Assembly (NCBI GenBank): GCA_963693285.1
Contig: OY848919.1
Location: forward strand, 1,201,594-1,265,593
Reading direction: 5' to 3'
From: Xestospongia muta
Lineage: Eukaryota; Porifera; Demospongiae; Haplosclerida; Petrosiidae
DNA: 64,000 nucleotides
Shown: positions 61,601-64,000 of the stretch, one piece after another
Position numbering within the stretch: the first letter of the stretch is position 1
Layout: each line of letters opens with the position of its first letter
The notes under the pieces: generated by a model
What the model was told of the DNA's origin: nothing
Database searches by the model: none
The model's input: only the letters and a program-made list of their open reading frames with translations
Translations under genes and position numbers: made by a program

Positions 61601-62467
61601 AAAGCAATCAACAATGCTCTCTATTAACTCACAATTGAGGAAGCTAAAATGAGGTTTGATTTCATCAAATAACATGTCAATGGTCGTTACTTTGGTCAGT
61701 TTATCTAAATCTTTTTCTTCCAACAGTAATACTCCAACACCTCTAGCTAGTTCTTTTAATTCATACTCATTAGTTGTTGTTTCTTCAAGACGACTTATGA
61801 TTCTGCTCACCAATAAAGCAAATCTTTCTTGAAGTCGTTTGAGCTCTTTTGCAACTTGGCCTTTGGAACTAAATGTGAATTCTGTTATTTTTTCTGACTC
61901 TGTCCTCCTGAGTGAATCAAAGTAGTATATTGTGATAGTATGTTGTCTTCTTTGATCTGTTGTTTCTCTGTTACAACATCAATATTGGCCTGTTTGTCTT
62001 CTTTTTTCAATATCTCAGTAGCTAATTTACCATCCTGATCATGTGTACCTATATCATACAACAATACACTCACATATATGTCACGTCAGTTATTTTTTAC
62101 ACTCACCCTGATAAGAGTCTACTGGTGGTATGGTGGTAGTAAGATTTCCTTGTACTTTTGAGGCTAGAGTGTGTTCCTTAGCTTTTAACAGGGCAACAAT
62201 TACGTTTTCCCAGGAAGCAGAAGAGTCAATTCTGAGCCATTCTGAGAAGAGAGCCATTTTTTGATGATCAATTGACGGTTTGTCAATTTCAATTTTCTCA
62301 ATTATATCACTGGACATCTTAGGTAGATGAACACCAAACTTTTGCCATTTTACTAGTGGTTCAAGTAGGTCCATTAGTTCAGACTCAGTAGGTCTGTCAG
62401 ACAGTAGTACTAGTCTAGGACTATCTACTGGTAGAGTGGTAGTACATCTTGTAGGATTGTCAGACAT
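58676..62467 (-). CDS. Death-module-ankyrin protein 2, long repeat array
   Basis: Exon 1 (62107-62467) starts MSDNPTRCTTTLPVDSPRLV and is a Death domain. Exon 2 (58676-62048) joins in phase 1 (YQGTHDQDGKLATEIL), encodes a charged linker, the unnamed alpha/beta module (HFSFLNCELIESIVDCF helix; GSICVRLLAPCSRCHSLI strands) and more than 20 ankyrin repeats, then a 60-residue acidic tail without repeats, stop at 58676. The linker frame ends at 61885 while the module frame is open further upstream; aligning to paralogue 1 shows one A missing in a run of six A near 61890, so the reference has a -1 break. Repeats at 59270-60420 are nearly identical in DNA. Some repeats have 34 instead of 33 residues (HQRKQDGVTAL). 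Confidence 0.8.
59270..60075 (-). repeat. Higher-order ankyrin-coding tandem repeats (201 and 102 bases)
   Basis: Two-repeat units of 201 bases start at 59270 and 59471 and resume at 59672; then single 102-base units at 59771 and 59873 are identical over their whole length and a further near copy starts at 59975. Such sameness means recent duplication or gene conversion. Confidence 0.9.
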
Positions 62468-62976
62468 AGTGACACTTTATTATCACTAGATACTAACAAG
62501 TTGTTTCAGGTCAGCATACAAACTTTTCTAAGAGATAGCTAGCTAGTTAATGATATAATAGTAACTAATAATCCATAATTTAAAAACTACTAATATGGTT
62601 GTTGTTTATCAAAATGAATACTCTCAATAAGTAGTGAATGATGTTACTATAAACCAAATTACATTATGACACATTATGAATATTAGTTGTACTGTAGTAT
62701 GTGCAGTCAAATTTGACAAAACTATTAATATCCACACCTTCACATAATGGAAAGGGAAGTTACTAAGATTATCCTTTAACATTAACATCAATAATCAATT
62801 GTAAAGTTAATGTACAAATATTAATACATATAAAATAAACAATAACAATAACAATAATAATAACAATAATAATAATAATGATAATAATAATAATAATAAT
62901 AATAACAATAATAATAATAACAATGGATATAATAACTTAATTATATTGAAGAAAAAAATTTATAATAATTATAGTC
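62468..62976. other. AT-rich spacer with (AAT)n/(AAC)n microsatellite
   Basis: Between the second Death-ankyrin gene and SRA1. A trinucleotide run of mixed aat and aac units fills about 62838-62925. No gene seen. Confidence 0.6.
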
Positions 62977-63870
62977 TTACTGAGTGTATTGTGTTGCTAT
63001 GACAACCAGTCTTTTCACTCCAACCATCCATTGCTGCACCTAAAGTAACCAAAGACAGTTTAAAGAAATACATCACATAATTGACTTACCTCAGCAGTAT
63101 GATCAACCATTAAACCAACATGTAGAGTTTCTGCAGTTTTATAGTCTTTATCTTGTAATGCTAAAAAAAGCATAGCAGTTGGTCTATATATATATTAGCT
63201 GTTTAGAACTGACCTTTCACAAGTTGACTCATTCTTTGATGTACAGTAGTAGAGATATGGCCTTCACTCCACTGCTTACTAAGTATATCTAATCTTTTTT
63301 TAATCTCAGTGTATATCCTCTCCTGTGTTAGAAAGAAGTAAAGCATACTACATATTGTAAGGTCTCATACCCAGGAAACCTCAAACACATCAACTTTCAA
63401 TGTATTTTTCATACCCAAACTTTGTGTATTTCAGGTTTGGGTATGAGACTATCATTGATCAGTACTAAATTAACGTACTTCTCAAGTACTAAATACTAAT
63501 CAATGGTCTCATACTCATACCAACATACAGGTTTAGGTATGAGTCATAGGTCATAATACATGGTATATTAATATTATAATAACCTGGATATTTTCTCGGT
63601 GAGTCTCAGCAAGTTTATTTAAGAAATTAATAACTTCGTCTGATGTTAGCAAAGTCATTTCATTACTGTCTAAATTAGTGGGTGTGGTCTCACTAGTCTG
63701 TGATAATTGAGGCACTACTGGAGGTGGTTCATTTGAGTCTAAGGTATTACGACCTGTTGACTCTGAGGAAACAGTGTCTGCAGGATACATAGGTCTCTTA
63801 GTGAAGGATATACATTTCTTGGACGCACTCCCGTGATATGAAAACTGTGGAGGATCATTCCAGCCATGTT
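62977..63870 (-). CDS. SRA1: SRA1-like protein (steroid receptor RNA activator), 5' end outside window
   Basis: Minus-strand exons: about 63590-63868 (GWNDPPQFSYHGSASKKC, then a Pro/Ser/Thr-rich stretch, then TSDEVINFLNKLAETHREN), about 63212-63324 (IYTEIKKRLDILSKQWSEGH then TVHQRMSQLVK), about 63090-63160 (LQDKDYKTAETLHVGLMVDH) and 62977-63040 (QQWMVGVKRLVVIATQYTQ, stop TAA at 62977). The GWNDPPQFSY motif, the helical-bundle end and the LMVDHxxEVxQWMVGVKRL run match the SRA1 family, whose C-terminal helical bundle resembles PRP18. The role in sponges is unknown. The start codon lies beyond 64000 or in an exon I could not identify. Confidence 0.8.
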
Positions 63871-64000
63871 CTAAAAGTAAAACAAAAATATATCAATAAT
63901 AATAATAATAATTGTCTTTTCATCAATTACCATTCATTATGAAGGGGGTGTGGTGCTGTGATGTAAGCCACACCCTTTCATTGCTTTCAATCAGCTATTT

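Overview
This is a stretch of an animal nuclear genome, most likely a demosponge; an Amphimedon-like genome fits best, but this is a judgement from gene content and not from a search. The DNA is AT-rich, genes have many short GT-AG introns, and the content is metazoan: death-fold proteins, axonemal dynein, SRA1, RFC3 and a sugar porter. There is no prokaryotic organisation. Most open frames that begin with GTG or TTG are internal exons rather than genes.

From 1 to about 47 kb the window is a block of repeated duplications. Five minus-strand paralogues of one multi-exon gene lie at 1822-8895 (G1), 10404-13689 (G2), 18051-25702 (G3), 30446-36967 (G4) and 42812-46705 (G5). Each encodes a Death domain, a second CARD-like helical domain, an alpha/beta module I cannot name, a coiled coil and a C-terminal LRR exon. 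There is no NACHT or NB-ARC domain. G1, G3 and G4 are one subtype, with a long intron carrying a dead Tc1/mariner-IS630-like transposon; G2 and G5 are a compact subtype without it. Between the units, on the plus strand, are torn pieces of the clamp-loader gene RFC3. After G2 lies a decayed copy of the sugar-porter/AtuA gene pair whose fuller copy follows G5.

From 47 to 55 kb there is a complete sugar porter (minus) and, divergent from it, a complete intron-rich AtuA-like (DUF1446) gene with a possible mitochondrial presequence. From 55 to 62.5 kb there are two tandem minus-strand genes encoding Death domain, the same unnamed module and a long ankyrin array. Both have a frame break in the reference. 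The last kilobase holds most of an SRA1 gene (minus), cut by the window edge.

The strongest observation is in the five LRR exons. The paralogues are almost identical over long stretches, but substitutions fall in clusters at the variable positions of the LRR beta-strands, the usual ligand-facing surface. With the duplicated units, interchangeable phase-1 exons and the module shared with the Death-ankyrin genes, this looks like a fast-evolving recognition gene cluster, plausibly innate immune, that is NLR-like in layout but lacks a nucleotide-binding domain. Mobile elements are frequent: nested MITEs, a TIR transposon in G4, a MITE with target duplication, FLYWCH and hAT relics. One GC-rich, hairpin-rich segment at 40.8-41.27 kb is unexplained.
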